The translations under genes and the position numbers were made by a program. Under the pieces are notes generated by a model that saw only the letters and a list, made by a program, of their open reading frames with translations, had not been told where the DNA came from and did no database searches. Shown here in pieces: positions 21,801-33,558 of a stretch of 64,000 bases of DNA. The DNA is taken from positions 14,118,520 through 14,182,519 of the forward strand of contig CM034234.1 of NCBI GenBank assembly GCA_019916065.1, read 5' to 3'. The stretch is from Vitellaria paradoxa (taxonomy: Eukaryota; Streptophyta; Magnoliopsida; Ericales; Sapotaceae). Position 1 is the first letter of the stretch. Each line of letters starts with the position of its first letter.

Positions 21801-24800
21801 AGATTGGTGCTTTCTCTCTCGCGCGGAAGTTGAAGAACAAAGATGGAGATGGTGATATTGAATATACTAGTTGGTGTGTGTGTGTGTGCATGTGTGTGTG
21901 AGTTGTGTGGCATATAATATATGTAAGACAAAGGAAATCAATTTAGACAAGTGAGAAAATCAAGCATGCAAGGAGGGAAAAAAATCAATCATGGTATGTT
22001 GTAGGAAGCGGCATAGGGTGGCTCGGTGGGCAAAATTTTTCAGTGAAAGAGTGGCCGCTCTGCAACTCAAGTAAATGCAGTTGTCGGGTTAAAATTATAT
22101 ATATATAATCAATCACACAACAATTTAATTGGAATTTGGGATCCAAAATACTTGTGCAATATGTAGTTTGAAAATAAAAACAAAACCTCGCAATAACCCA
22201 TTATCAAAATTTAAAATATAACTCAAAAAGAAAAAAAAAATAATTTTCACTATATTGTGTGTCTCTAATTACTCTTAGGTATACTACTTAAAAAAAAAAA
22301 AAAATCTTATTCAGCCAATTTCATATCTCAAAAATAAATAATTAATTATTAAAAATGCCAAAGCAAAAATAAAAATTCGAGTTATTACACATCACTTCCC
22401 AGAGATCCACTCAACCTAGAACGCAATCCTCATTAGCCACCATGATTACACGCAAACTTTGCTTCCCCTCAACAAAGGCATATGTGTTAATGGGGAAAGA
22501 ATTATAGGGATTTCTCAAAATAATAAGTCTTCCTTGTATTGCATTAAATATTTGTTAAAATTGTCAGCTTTATGAAGCATGTGTATGGTTGATGTTTGTC
22601 GTATAAGCAAAATGTTTCTACTTATTCTTAAAAGATGATGGGAAATATCAAGCATGCAAGTTTGTAATGCTTGATATGTTCTTTCTTATTTTTTATTTTC
22701 CAAGGTTTGATATGATAATGTAAGGTAAACCCCTTGAAATTTTGGGGAAATGTGGATCTTGTTAAATGCTCTTGGGTTGCTTTTTTGGTGGTTTTTGATG
22801 AAAAACCTTCACTTGTCAAGGAAAGACAAATGGTTTTCATGATGACTAGATGTCTTATCTGTTTGTTTGCCAACTCTGTTTCACTTTATAGGTCATCTCT
22901 AAAACCATAATCATTCAAGAAGTTTTTTCCCATTTTCTTTTTTAATTTTTTTGTTGATATTATTTTTCGATTTTCATTTTGTACCATTTCTTACTTTCCT
23001 TTGATGGCCATTGTCATGTGAAGGAGGAGTTTTGTGTAGCATCTATAACTGAGGAGCTTGAGAGGACATGCTGGGGTTGTGGATCTCACCTTATTCTCGC
23101 ATCATATGCACCCATTTTCAAGTGCGGCTGGTGCGGCGCTATAACTAACCAAAATACGACGAAACACAAAAACACAGGTTTTTGGTGGAGACGCTTGCGA
23201 GACCGGTGCTTTGTTTGCATCCTTGTTGTATTTATGCTCTTTGTGATATGTAAGTCATAAAATAAATTATTAAAATCTCTCTTTCTCTCCCCCCCTGGTG
23301 TGTGTGCACGTGCTTCTAATGACAACCTGTAGATAACCACAGACATTAGGATTTTCTATTTGCCTCGTTCTTCCATTAGTTTTAAGTTGAAACATATGCT
23401 TGCAGATGATTTTGTATCGAAAAAGGAATGTATAGAGCCCTTTGGCTTGAAATTTTGAGTTTCAAAGTGCAATTTACAGACAAAATTTGAAATTTAGGAG
23501 TAGAAAACATTTGTACTGGAGATTACTAAGCGTTAACGAACTTACAAGTTAAAGCGGATGCATTGCTAGATAAACATCCTTCTAACATATCTCCGGGAAA
23601 AATTTATGCAGCCAAAATCATGGGAGTGCTAAAACATTATGTTACAACAAATTGTTTACTGTATAGCTTAAGTAAAAATCATTTTGGCTGAGGCGTATGG
23701 TGAGAGTCAATGAAGACATAAATAGGTATAACTGTATTTGACTTTTGAAGACACTAATAGGTATACTTGTATTTGAATTTTGAACTAACACCAATGGACT
23801 TAGAGGAGATATGGCGAGGTAAATTAAAAAAATAAAATGATATACCAAATTAACAGTTTAGAGTAAAATACATTATTTTTGTACTTGCTGACTAGATAAA
23901 TACGCATTGTTATCATTCATTGATTTTTGAGTCAAACCCAAATTTTAACTTAGGGCTACTTGCGTAAGAATAAAAGACATTGTGGATAAAAGTAACAAAA
24001 ACTAAAAAAGAAAAAAAATTGGGTGCAATATCAGTTGAGATCTCTTGCCTACTTGTAAACCTTGTCATATGCTTCTCACATGAACATAGTTATCAGATAT
24101 TTAATGCTTGCATTGTAACCAAATTTTGGTTTATCTTTCTGATGTGTTGCAGGCAGAGGCTTGCATTTCTTCTTACACATGAGATTCATATGTTTCTCTC
24201 ATGAAGAAAGTTATCAGATATTTGATCCTTGCATGGGAGCCAAAATTTGGTCTTTCTGATGTGCTCCATTCAGTGACTTGTATTCTTGTTTTTTGGTTAA
24301 TTTTCCCTAGGACAAATGAATCTCTCACCCAAAATATATATATATATATATATTTTCTCCTTTGAGCTGTATGTGTTAAGAAAACAATAAAATAATTTTG
24401 TGTACAGGTTTTTATGTGTCACTTGTATCTTTTGTTGTCTTTTTCTTATTTGTATTGCTTTGTGTTTCAATTGCCAAAATTTTATCTTCTAAACTCTTTA
24501 GCTTAAATCTATTTGACTTCTTTGCGTAGCCAACATAGCTACTTGGATATCTGCAAGCCAAAAAGTTACTCTGACAGTTTCTTTTTTTAATATCATACAT
24601 TGCTGGTTATGGAAATTCGATCCATGGTTATTTTGCCCGCAAAATTTGTAAGTACCAAGGTATAATAATCCACCAAGTTAGAAATGATTGCCTCCCATAA
24701 ACAATTTATTGTGAGATCCCGACACTGCTGCCAGGTTGCTCACACCCCAATAATTCTTTTGTCATATACCTAAACCTCTGGCAAAGGAATTTATAGACGT

Positions 24801-27800
24801 TCATAGTTATGTTATTTATTATTATTAGAATATAAATTTCTAATTATTGGAGGGAATTTTGCCTAGAAATTTGACTATATGGGCTCACTCACGTGGAAAA
24901 GTCATCCCATCTAGAGTAAATGCCATGCCATCCCAACCCTCTTGCCCTATTAAATAATATTTACTTGTCTCCAAAAAAAAAAAAAAATTGCCCTAGAAAG
25001 TTGGACCATTTTCTTATGCTCAATTTGTTTTTGTTACTTTGTTATATTTGTAATTATGTCACACATCCTGCTAAATAAATCTGTAATTGAGATCTTGTGG
25101 TTGACACTTCATATTATAATTTCCATCTACCGGATAAATCCCAGTATATGCATACTTCACTTTGTATGTCCCGAAGCTAATTACATTCTTTATGCATTTT
25201 CCTGTAATTGTAGGTGGCGGGGTGTGGGCTATTTACCCAGTTGTATTTTCAATCAGTTATTTTTGTGGAATTTTCCACTCTATCATAGCGGCATTATTGT
25301 CTGTAACTACTATTTCTACGTTTAGCCTTGCGGCATTTTGTTGTGCCGGTGCACCACCAGTCATCCCATGGGGTACCTATGGATCTGTGGGGAAAGGCGG
25401 CCTTGAGAACTATGCCTTCTGTCACTATTGTTTGAAGCCCAAGTCACCAAGAACTCATCACTGTCGTTCATGCAGAATGTGTATAGTGGACATGGATCAT
25501 CATTGCCCATTTGTAAGTGTTCAGTGCTTCTTTATAGTCTATTCTGCATACATAAATCTATGCGCTTATGATTTTTTTCTTTCCGGTACTTACACAAACA
25601 AGACGTTCATTTGAAACATCCCACCATCGAGCTTAGCTTCTGATGCGTAAATTTTTTAATAGAGTTTTGAGATACTGCAAGTTGCGCAACATTTGAGGTG
25701 TCAATATTATGACACGTACCCATTTCTAGTCTTCAACTTAGTCTTAACCTTGTCAATCCAGAAATAAAGATGCTTCACTTGCAATCTGCTTGGGACGTTT
25801 TTTCTTATCTTTTTGAATATCAGTATATCAGCTTGCGATTTTGATTTTGTAAATGGTTATAAACATAAATATATATATATATATATTTGTAAAAAATTTA
25901 TAGAAGAATTTGTTTTACTTTGAAGAATAAGTGCCACTTCCTGGTGTCCATAGTTCATGTATTGATATATAGCATAGGATTCCACGAGGGAGACCAGGTA
26001 AAGGAAGAAAGCCAAATGGTAGGCTTGTAATGACACCATCAGCTGAGGTCGTGACATCAGCTTCCTTGGAGTGCTGATGTTTGCTTGTCCTTAGCTTCTT
26101 CTCTTTGTGCAGTTATCTTCTACCAGTTAGAATAGTTTGTGGGCAATCTTTTGTTTTTGTTAATATTACCGCTTCGGTGAAAAAATACAACAGGAAGGTA
26201 GACGAAGTTTTTTCATAACATGGAAAATGGCAACAGAAGATATAATTACATCGAGAAGGTCATTGTTGATGATAGCTTTTGGAAAGTGAGGATGAAGTTC
26301 AAGCAGAAATAGTAGATTTTTACAAGAAACTGTTTATAGAAAGGGAAAATTGGAGATCGGTGATGGATGATATGGACTTCCCCAATATTGGTGGATAAGG
26401 AGATGTTGGAGAACATGTTTATGGAGGAAGAAGTATGGGCAGCATTGAGATCCATGGAGGGTGATAAGGCCCTGGGGCCTGGTCGGATGATAATGGCCTT
26501 TATGCCTAGCTGTTTGAACGTGATTAAGGAGGCTGTTTTGAAGGTCTTTAATGAATTCCACTCCACGTGGAAATTCATGGAAAGCATCAATGCTACGTTC
26601 GTAGTCCTGATTCCTAAGGCAAATGCAATTTACATTCGGAATTTCAGGTCCATTAGCTTGGTTGGGTGTATTTAAAAGTTGATAGCAAAGGATTTAGCAT
26701 TGTGACTCAAGCAGGTTATGGGAGGAATTGCTTCGGAAAATCTAAATGTTTTTGTGGAGGGGAAGCAAATTGTTGATGTGGTTTTGATAGCCCATGGATT
26801 GGTTGACGCTAGGCTTAAGAGTGGTGTGTTGAGCATGATTTGCAAATTAGACATTGAAAAGGCTTACGACCGTGTGAATCGGAACTTTCTAATTTACATC
26901 CTGGAGAGAATTGGTTTTGGGGAAAAGTAGAGGAAATGGATATTTTGGTGCATCCTCATGGCGAAGTTCTCAGTTATGATTAATGGACATTGTTTGGCTT
27001 TTTTAGTAGTTCTAGACGGATTTGACAATGGGATCCCCTCTCTCCATTCTTGGTTCATTTGTGTGATGGAGGTCTTCAGCAAAATGATGAGCGTGGGGCA
27101 AGGAGGAATTCTAGAGGGTTTTTCAGTTGGGGATGGTGGATCAAAAAACCTAGAGGCATCTTGACTCCCATTTACTATTTGCAGATGATTCCATAAGTGT
27201 TATACGAGGCAAATCTGATTTATTTGGGTCATTTGAGATGTATTCTAATTTGTTTTGCAGCAGTCTTTGGTCTTCGAGTGAATTTAGGGAAATTAGATAT
27301 AATAGTGGATGTTCAAAATTTGGTGATGCTTTAGGCTATCTTCGGGTGCAAGGAAGACCTCCTCCCCACAACCTATTTCAGACTACCCTTGGGATCGCAA
27401 TTCAAATCTAAACCAATGTGGAATTAACTACTCGAGAAAGTTCATAGAAGAATTGTGGCGTGGAATAGAATCTCTCTCTAGAGGGGCAAGGTTGACTCTC
27501 ATCAAAAGCATTTTATCCAGCATGCCCATGTACTTTTTGTCTTTGTTCACTGTGCCAGCCTCGGTGGGAAGAAAGCTAGAAAAGCTACAAGAGAATTTTT
27601 TTGTAGGTTGGTATGGAGATGAATTCGGAGATGGTGTGTGGGTTAGTTAGGGAAGGGGGAGTGGGGATAAGAAGGATTAGAGATGGGGTAAATGACTATG
27701 GAGATACGCATGCGAAAGGAATATGATGTATAGAATAGTAATCGAGGCAAGACTTGGAACTGATTGGGGGATTGGATGCTAAAGGAAGCGAATGGTTCTT

Positions 27801-29203
27801 ATGATGTGGGTGCATGGAAAAGTATTCGGAAGCGATGGCGATTCTTTGAAAAATCTTGTTTTATGGTAGTTGGCAGAGGAGACTGTCAAGTTTTGAGAAG
27901 ATTTTTGAATTAGAGACAACACATTGAAGGATGTATTTCTCAGATCTATTTGCTATAGCTTGCGATCGAGGGGCTTCAGTTGATGGGTTATGTGCTACTA
28001 CTAATGGAGTGGTGGTTCGGAATATTACTCTACACAGGAGTCCACAATACTGTGAAGTGGAATACATCAGTATATGTTTCAACTCTTGTATGGTTAGAAA
28101 GTGGGGCAGCTTCCCCTCGATGCCTTTTTAATCAATTTTTTTTTATTTATCAAAAAACAAAATATGACAGAAAATTTTAAAGGAGAAAAAAATAAAGAAA
28201 GAGCAAAAATTGAGAGAAAATGGAGGTGTATCTCTCACTTCCTCTAAGCCTTTATCATGATAATTGGATAGTAGGAGTTGCAGATTGCAATCCCTTACCC
28301 CTAATTGATAATCTTTTATGACAAGATGCATCTTGCCGAGGAAGGTAAGAAATGTTATATTGTGCTTGGTGATTATTTTCACTGTAGAAAAACAAAGTCG
28401 TCAAATCAGGATTCATATCGTAAAGTTGAAATTTTAGATTTGAGAATCGTAAATCGTAAGATTCGGTGTAAAATAAAAAAATGATAGAAAAATAATGTTT
28501 ATATTTAAAAATAAGGGTAATTGTTTTTATATTCCCAGTACTTAAGGTGAAAATTACTTATACCCTGAATTTCAAAAACCTACCTTTATATCTCTTGTAC
28601 TTTAAGATTAAAGCGAAACTATAATTTTAACAGCTATGAGAAAAAGTGATATCCTAAGATGAGGCCCATATAACGTTGCCAAATATACACACACTTATAT
28701 TTTTATTCTATATGCAGATTGGGAACTGTGTTGGGGCAGCAAACCACCGGTGGTTCATCGCCTTCCTTCTTTCAACCGTCATCAGCACAACCTATGTTTC
28801 TATCATGTCTGCGTATGCAGGGCTTCACATCTGGCCGCCATTGAAATACAACGGATCTCTCGATCCTTCGAGTGCGTCTGGCAGCGACTCGGCTTTGAGG
28901 ATGGCGAAGGAAATCATTCTCGCTTTCTTGAGATCCACGGTGTTCGTGTCTGCCAGGGGGCTCGTGCTCATTTACCTGTTTGTTTCCAGCGTCTCTGTGG
29001 AGATTGGGTTGGGTGTGCTTTTGTGGCAACAGCTTTGTTACATTTACGAGGGAAATACTTATTTGAGTCATTTGAGTTCACAGGGGAGAGAAGCGGCTGG
29101 GGAGAGAGATTGCCAGAATCTCGTTCGTTTTTTCGGTTTCCCTTATTCTGCATTGGGGTACTTGCCCACCTTTCGCAGTTCTAGGAAGAGGCACAAGAAA
29201 TGA
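18826..29203 (+). CDS. PAT11: DHHC-type protein S-acyltransferase, PAT11-like, complete
   Basis: Four exons: 18826-18888, 23024-23249, 25214-25512 and 28718-29203, all GT-AG, giving 357 residues. N-terminal zinc-ribbon-like pairs (CWGC and [11 protein letters not shown]) are followed by a membrane segment ([12 protein letters not shown]) and two more after GGVWAIYP. The cysteine-rich domain reads CHYC ... [11 protein letters not shown] ... DMDHHCPF and is split exactly after CPF, resuming [13 protein letters not shown]. The DHHC cysteine takes palmitate from acyl-CoA and passes it to target protein cysteines at endomembranes. The last exon carries further membrane segments, [12 protein letters not shown], and a basic tail RSSRKRHKK. 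It closely resembles Arabidopsis PAT11. All catalytic residues are present. The start codon was chosen because the short first exon joins in frame; an upstream in-frame ATG (18634) would add a Ser/Arg-rich stretch and is less likely. Confidence 0.93.
18889..23023 (+). other. PAT11 intron 1 (4.1 kb)
   Basis: No coding exon is recognised. TA runs lie at 19001-19020 and 22098-22108, and a GT run at about 21873-21900. A sentence-like repeat, GACTTTCTC(G/A)AGTAA, occurs at about 20302 and 20640 around a TATA-like stretch (CTATAAAAGG, about 20523); this may be a worn LTR but no ends can be defined. Confidence 0.6.
26230..28110 (+). mobile_element. Degenerate L1-type LINE, reverse transcriptase region
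   Basis: Broken frames read in order: [14 protein letters not shown] (about 26295); [14 protein letters not shown] (26440-26485); [21 protein letters not shown] (split, about 26605-26668); [11 protein letters not shown] with [16 protein letters not shown] (26745-26880); the catalytic motif LLFADDSIS in another frame (about 27170-27200); [20 protein letters not shown] (27475-27535); and a zinc-binding tail region to about 28110. These are the signature blocks of plant L1 reverse transcriptases. Several frame changes and stops show it is dead. Confidence 0.9.
28392..28670. repeat. Pieces of two dispersed repeats
   Basis: 28392-28510 (around TTAGATTTGAGAATCGTA) matches 59488-59600. 28512-28625 (GGGTAATTGTTTTTATAT ... 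AAGGTGAAAATTACTT) resembles the long TIR of the element at 49905-50832. Confidence 0.6.
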
Positions 29204-29273
29204 ACTTTTCAGGAGAGAAAACAGCCCCCCTCGCCCCTTCCCGGAGAGATTCTCTCTGTCTCTCTCTCTCTCT

Positions 29274-29300
29274 CTCTGTATATATATATATATATATACA
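29274..29300. repeat. CT/TA microsatellite downstream of PAT11
   Basis: A CTCTCT run merges into about ten TA units just past the PAT11 stop, probably within its 3' UTR. Confidence 0.85.
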
Positions 29301-29342
29301 CGGATGTGTTGCTTCAAATGTACAATTTCTGAAGTTTGGACT

Positions 29343-29563
29343 TTTTTTTGATATCTCAGGGTGTCCGGGTCAGGGTGTCCGAATCAACTTGCTTGCACCT
29401 TGACTAATTCTTAGGGACTCTGAATTTAATGACTGGGTAAACCTCCAGTAACCTTAAGGAAACGCGAACTAGTGACTATTGGTGGTCTTGAGAAGATTCG
29501 AACTAGTGACCACTGGGGGAGCAAACTCAAGATCTTACCAGTTGAACTAACTCTCAAAGATAC
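29343..29563 (-). mobile_element. tRNA-derived SINE (Au-like) with 12-bp target duplication
   Basis: On the minus strand an RNA polymerase III A box (TAGTTCAACTGG, 29549-29538) and B box (GTTCGAATC, 29503-29495) lie at tRNA-like spacing. The 3' part ends GCAAGTTGATTCGGACACCC, which resembles plant Au SINEs, and an A8 tail follows. The element is flanked by perfect 12-bp repeats GAAGTTTGGACT at 29331-29342 and 29564-29575. It lies 140 bp past the PAT11 stop, antisense to it, and may sit in the PAT11 3' UTR. Confidence 0.88.
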
Positions 29564-29575
29564 GAAGTTTGGACT

Positions 29576-30900
29576 GTTAACCTATTTAATTATGATGTAG
29601 TTATGAGAGTAGTCACGGAAAGAGAAAATTATTTTTTTTTCATGTACGACTTTTTTTATTATTTCATTATTTGGTAGTTTTTAGACGTTATTCACATTCA
29701 TCAAAGAACTGCAAAAAATTAAAAAAAAATCACATGGGATTAAAAAAAGCTATTTTTTTATACGTCAGTGAATTTTTCTATTTAAAAGTATTTTTCTATA
29801 ATTAGTTTTTATGAAAGTTAATAATAACATGCTTAAAGATTATCGAACAGGAAAAAAAATTAAACTTTGGTTGAAAAACGTCTTAAGACGAAAAAAATTA
29901 AAAAGGAAAGACTTGATCTTTTTTTTCCTTTCCTAAACTGCTAAACCAAGTAGGATTAATCAAGAAATTTGGTGTTACTTATTTAATAAAAATTGTTTAA
30001 ATATAATTTTATTAGTTTAAATATTAAATTTTTTATTATAAATTTGAATAGTTTAATTTTAATATGGATATATATTTTATTAGATTTCTTGTTTGGACAC
30101 ACCCTTCTATACTTTCTTTTTTTTTTAATTAATATAATTGTCTCTGGGATTTAATTCTATTCTTTCAAGAGTAAAACCTAAAAATTACTAAAAAAAAAAA
30201 GTACAAAAACTTGTATCCAAATTGAAAGGATCACCTAACGTATTAGGACGTTGATCTACCATGCATCGTGCTCTGTTTTTATATACTATATGGAAAAAAT
30301 AAAATAAAATTCCCAAATTCCATATAGCGTCATCCTATGCTTTGAATTCACGAAAATAACATTCATAGATCTATAAATTAATTAATACAAATTTGTATCT
30401 GTTGGAACTGAAAATAGTTTGGACAAGTGTTATAATTCGACCACTGGTCTTTCCAACCTCATCAATTATATTTCCGATGTCGTCATCACTTTCTCAACCA
30501 TAGACATGCATCCAAAGTGAAGTTGCAAGTGTGGAAGTGTGGTTGTTCAATTCCAACTACGTGTTAACAGTTCAGCTAAGTTAAACACTCTCTCGATCAT
30601 AGACTTGCACCCAGAGTGAAGTATTATGGTTCTACTTCAATTCTAACTACGTAATAACAATTCAACTAAATTAATTTGTTAGCACAGTGGAGGGGCATAA
30701 TGTGATAATTATTTTTCTTAAATCTATCACATTTCGCTAAACACTTTGCAAAATATCTCATACTCAGATAAGGAGGAAGGGAGAGATTAACAGAGTATTT
30801 TATAGTTAAATTAGTATCTTACTAATTTCACTTTTTTCTTACCTATGTAAAATAAAGAAATATCAATTATAAGGCTATGCTCTTTACTGATTATCAAAAC
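29576..30900. other. Intergenic AT-rich DNA
   Basis: No gene recognised. A phrase built on ATAGACTTGCATCCA / CCAAAGTGAAGT occurs twice (about 30500 and 30600). Confidence 0.5.
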
Positions 30901-30919
30901 AAACACACGCTCTCTCTCG

Positions 30920-31205
30920 GAGGAGGGGCAGCTAACATCGCAAAGTAATGTTAGCCCCCAGACATCGATTTATAACCGTCGGATTAAATCAATGGATTAA
31001 CTACACGTGAAATTTAAAATAGTCACGTGATGAAGAAAACCAATAGATTTCAACCAAACATTTAGACGCGCGTTCTGAAATTCTACGGGTAAAACTTAAG
31101 TTTGAGCAGTTGTTTTCTTATAAAAAAAAGGGGGGAGGGGGGCTGCTTCCTCCTTCTAAGTCTGGTAGCTAACATCACAAAGTGATGTTAGCCGCCACTC
31201 CTTCT
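30920..31205. repeat. MITE-like element with a hairpin at each end
   Basis: A hairpin built on GCTAACATC ... ATGTTAGC lies at 30931-30955 and a near-perfect one (11-bp stem GCTAACATCAC, loop AAA) at 31168-31192. Flanking G-rich sequence on the left and its C-rich counterpart on the right extend the inverted symmetry (GGGGCAGCTAACATC against GTGGCGGCTAACATC). About 210 bp separate them. No open frame. Confidence 0.65.
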
Positions 31206-31720
31206 TTCCCCCCCTCCTTCCCTATATGCATGTGCATAATTACTCTTTAATTTTCAACTGACTAAACCGTTGGAGGCCTTCTGGTCAGAAAACCTTTTCC
31301 TAAACTTAATTCAAGAGAGAAAACTTAGCGGTGTGATGAGCACACGCAGAGTAGATTTTTACCACGCACTATATCTTTATCAAAATGTAAAGATTTTAAA
31401 AATTATAATGTCTAAAATTACAAAATATTGGTATTTTCTAAAAAAAAATGAAAAAATTGTGTTACCAAATAATGTTTTGTATATTAATTTTGTCTAAATT
31501 TTAATAGTTGGCACACATCACAATTGTTTCATAAAATTGGCCTTTTGTTCTAACTAAATAATTTTTGGAAAATAAATTTATGAGAAAAAATCATCTAACA
31601 TGCTTTTTATATTGATTCCTCTTGATCATGATCAATGCGTCATTTTTCATTTTGAATTCCATCAAATTTTACTAAAAAATATAAATAAAAGTATTTTTTT
31701 AAAAATATTTTACTTTAAAA
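31206..31720. other. Intergenic AT-rich DNA
   Basis: Nothing recognised; a 75-codon plus-strand reading frame at 31270-31497 has no recognisable features and low-complexity AT composition. Confidence 0.4.
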
Positions 31721-33024
31721 TAAATCTATATTATCTACACTATTATACTAAAACAATGTAATTTCTCTATCTTCTTCTCCTCCTCCATTCTCAACCCACG
31801 GGGGTATATCTCTTTACACTCCATTCTCTTTTTCTTTTTCTTTTTTTTTTTTATAGAATTTTAGTTTTATTTTTAAAACAAAATGAATAATAATAGAAGC
31901 TTACATAAAAAAGGAGTAAAAAAAAATCAAAAAGAAAAAAAAAAAACTCAAAAGTCACTCTTCTTTTTCAATCTATGTTGCTCTCTTTATATATCACACT
32001 TAACTCACTATCAATCATAATTTTTAATATGAAAAACTCTTGGTTTGCCCATCATTTTCTTTGTGAAAACTCTTAGTTTTCTCTTATTTGTTTACAAAAT
32101 TTTGATTTTATTTTTAAAATAAAATTAGTAATAGTAAAAGGTTATATTAAAATGAGTCCAAAAAAATTAAAAATCAAAAAAAGAATATTGACAAGTTACT
32201 GTTACTCATCTTTTTCAATTTTCCTCTCTCCTTATATCACACTAACTTACTTTGCCTATCATTTTTAATGTGAAAAACTCTTAGTTTGCATATCATTTTC
32301 TATATAAAAAATTATTAGTTTCCTTTTATTTGTTTACGGAATTTTGATTTTATTTTTGAAATAAATTAAATAATAATAAAAGTTTGGCCTATCATTTTCT
32401 ATGTGAAAAACTCTTATTTTCCTTTTTTTTTTGTTTTACAAAATTTTGATTTTGTTTTTGAAACAAAAATGAATAATAATAAAAGTTTACATTAAAAGAG
32501 AGAGGAAAAAAAAAAAAAAAAAAAACTAAAACTCATTGTCACTCTTCTTTTTCAATTTCTCTCTCTCTATATCACACTAATTCACTCTCGTTTATTATTT
32601 TTTATGTGAAAAACTATTGATTTGCCTATCATTTTTTATGTGAAAATTTTTAGTTTCCTCTTATTTGCTTACAGAATTTTAATTTTATTTTTGAAATAAA
32701 ATGAATAATAGTAAGTATCAAATAATCCAATTATTAGAGTTGAATGGAGCTAAAAGCTTGAAGTTATATGTTTTATTTTATTTTTTATAATTATATTTTT
32801 AGATTACAGAGTTTTATATTTTATTTTTTGTAATTGTATTTTTAGATTATTATCTTGAGAATTAGAAGACTATATTTTATTTTTTTTATATCTATTTATT
32901 TTGACATGTAAAATTACAACTATTAACATTTCTTAAAATAAATAATTATTTGGTTGTTATAAAGATATGTTTATTTTTATTTTTAATATTAATAATCTAA
33001 AAAATTATATATCATCCATGCGTC
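31721..33024 (+). mobile_element. Possible degenerate Helitron with internal tandem repeats
   Basis: The left end reads TCTATATTATCTACACTATT, like plant Helitron 5' ends (TC...), after an A. The right end reads GCGTCAACGCTACTAG, a short hairpin followed by CTAG, like Helitron 3' ends. Inside, a unit of about 240 bp anchored on AATTTTGATTTTATTTTT recurs at about 31857, 32098, 32340, 32442 (short) and 32675. No Rep/helicase coding is present. The base after CTAG is A, not the usual T, so the assignment is tentative. Confidence 0.4.
31790..32720. repeat. Tandem repeat array, about 240-bp units
   Basis: Five anchors spaced 241, 242, 102 and about 233 bp, each followed by GAATAATAATAAAAG-like sequence and a CTCTTTTTCAATTT ... 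ATATCACAC block. The third unit is truncated. Confidence 0.8.
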
Positions 33025-33558
33025 AACGCTACTAGACTTAGATGCGTGTTTTCTTTTTCATTCGTTATCTCTTTTTTTATTAATTTTTTTTCTTTCCTCC
33101 ATTACCCGTCTTTCTTCTTCTCCTTTTCTTATTTTTCCCCTACTTCTATTCATATTTATATTTTCTTATAATGTATTTAATAAAAGTTATTTCTCAAAAA
33201 AAAAAAAAAAAGAATGTCAGAAGGCGTTTATTGGTTAAAAAGAAGGAACTTAATTTCGGTTAAAAAGAAATTTATACGGATTTAATTTTGTTACGGACAA
33301 TAAGAAAAAATTATCTTCCCTTTCCGTTCTTCACTCACTGTGAAACCAAACAAGAAAAAATTATGATTTTCTTCCCAACTTCTCAGTTTACCTCCCAACC
33401 CCAAACCCCTATGAAGTCAATCAAATTCAGATCGTAATAGCTATCGCACACCAAAATTTCACGGTCCTTCGTTGTTTGTTCGAAGATCAAAAGCACATAC
33501 CTACATCAAATCAAGGGCTGAATTGTCGGAGAATTAGAGACAGAGGGAGGTGAGGGCA
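33025..33558 (+). other. RGP1 upstream region
   Basis: C/T-rich sequence without reading frames, then about 130 bp of probable 5' UTR. No TATA box could be assigned confidently. Confidence 0.4.

Larger units (their letters stand above)
25513..28717 (+). other. PAT11 intron 3 (3.2 kb) with LINE
   Basis: The intron divides the DHHC domain and hosts a LINE fragment (about 26230-28110) in the same orientation as the gene, plus pieces of two dispersed repeat families near 28392-28670. Confidence 0.85.

Noticed and set aside
21401..21931. 176-codon minus-strand frame
   Set aside because: His/Thr/Pro-rich product of a GT-rich plus strand inside a PAT11 intron, with no recognisable domain.
28772..29071. 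Minus-strand frame of 99 codons
   Set aside because: Antisense to PAT11 exon 4; the plus strand is the real coding frame.
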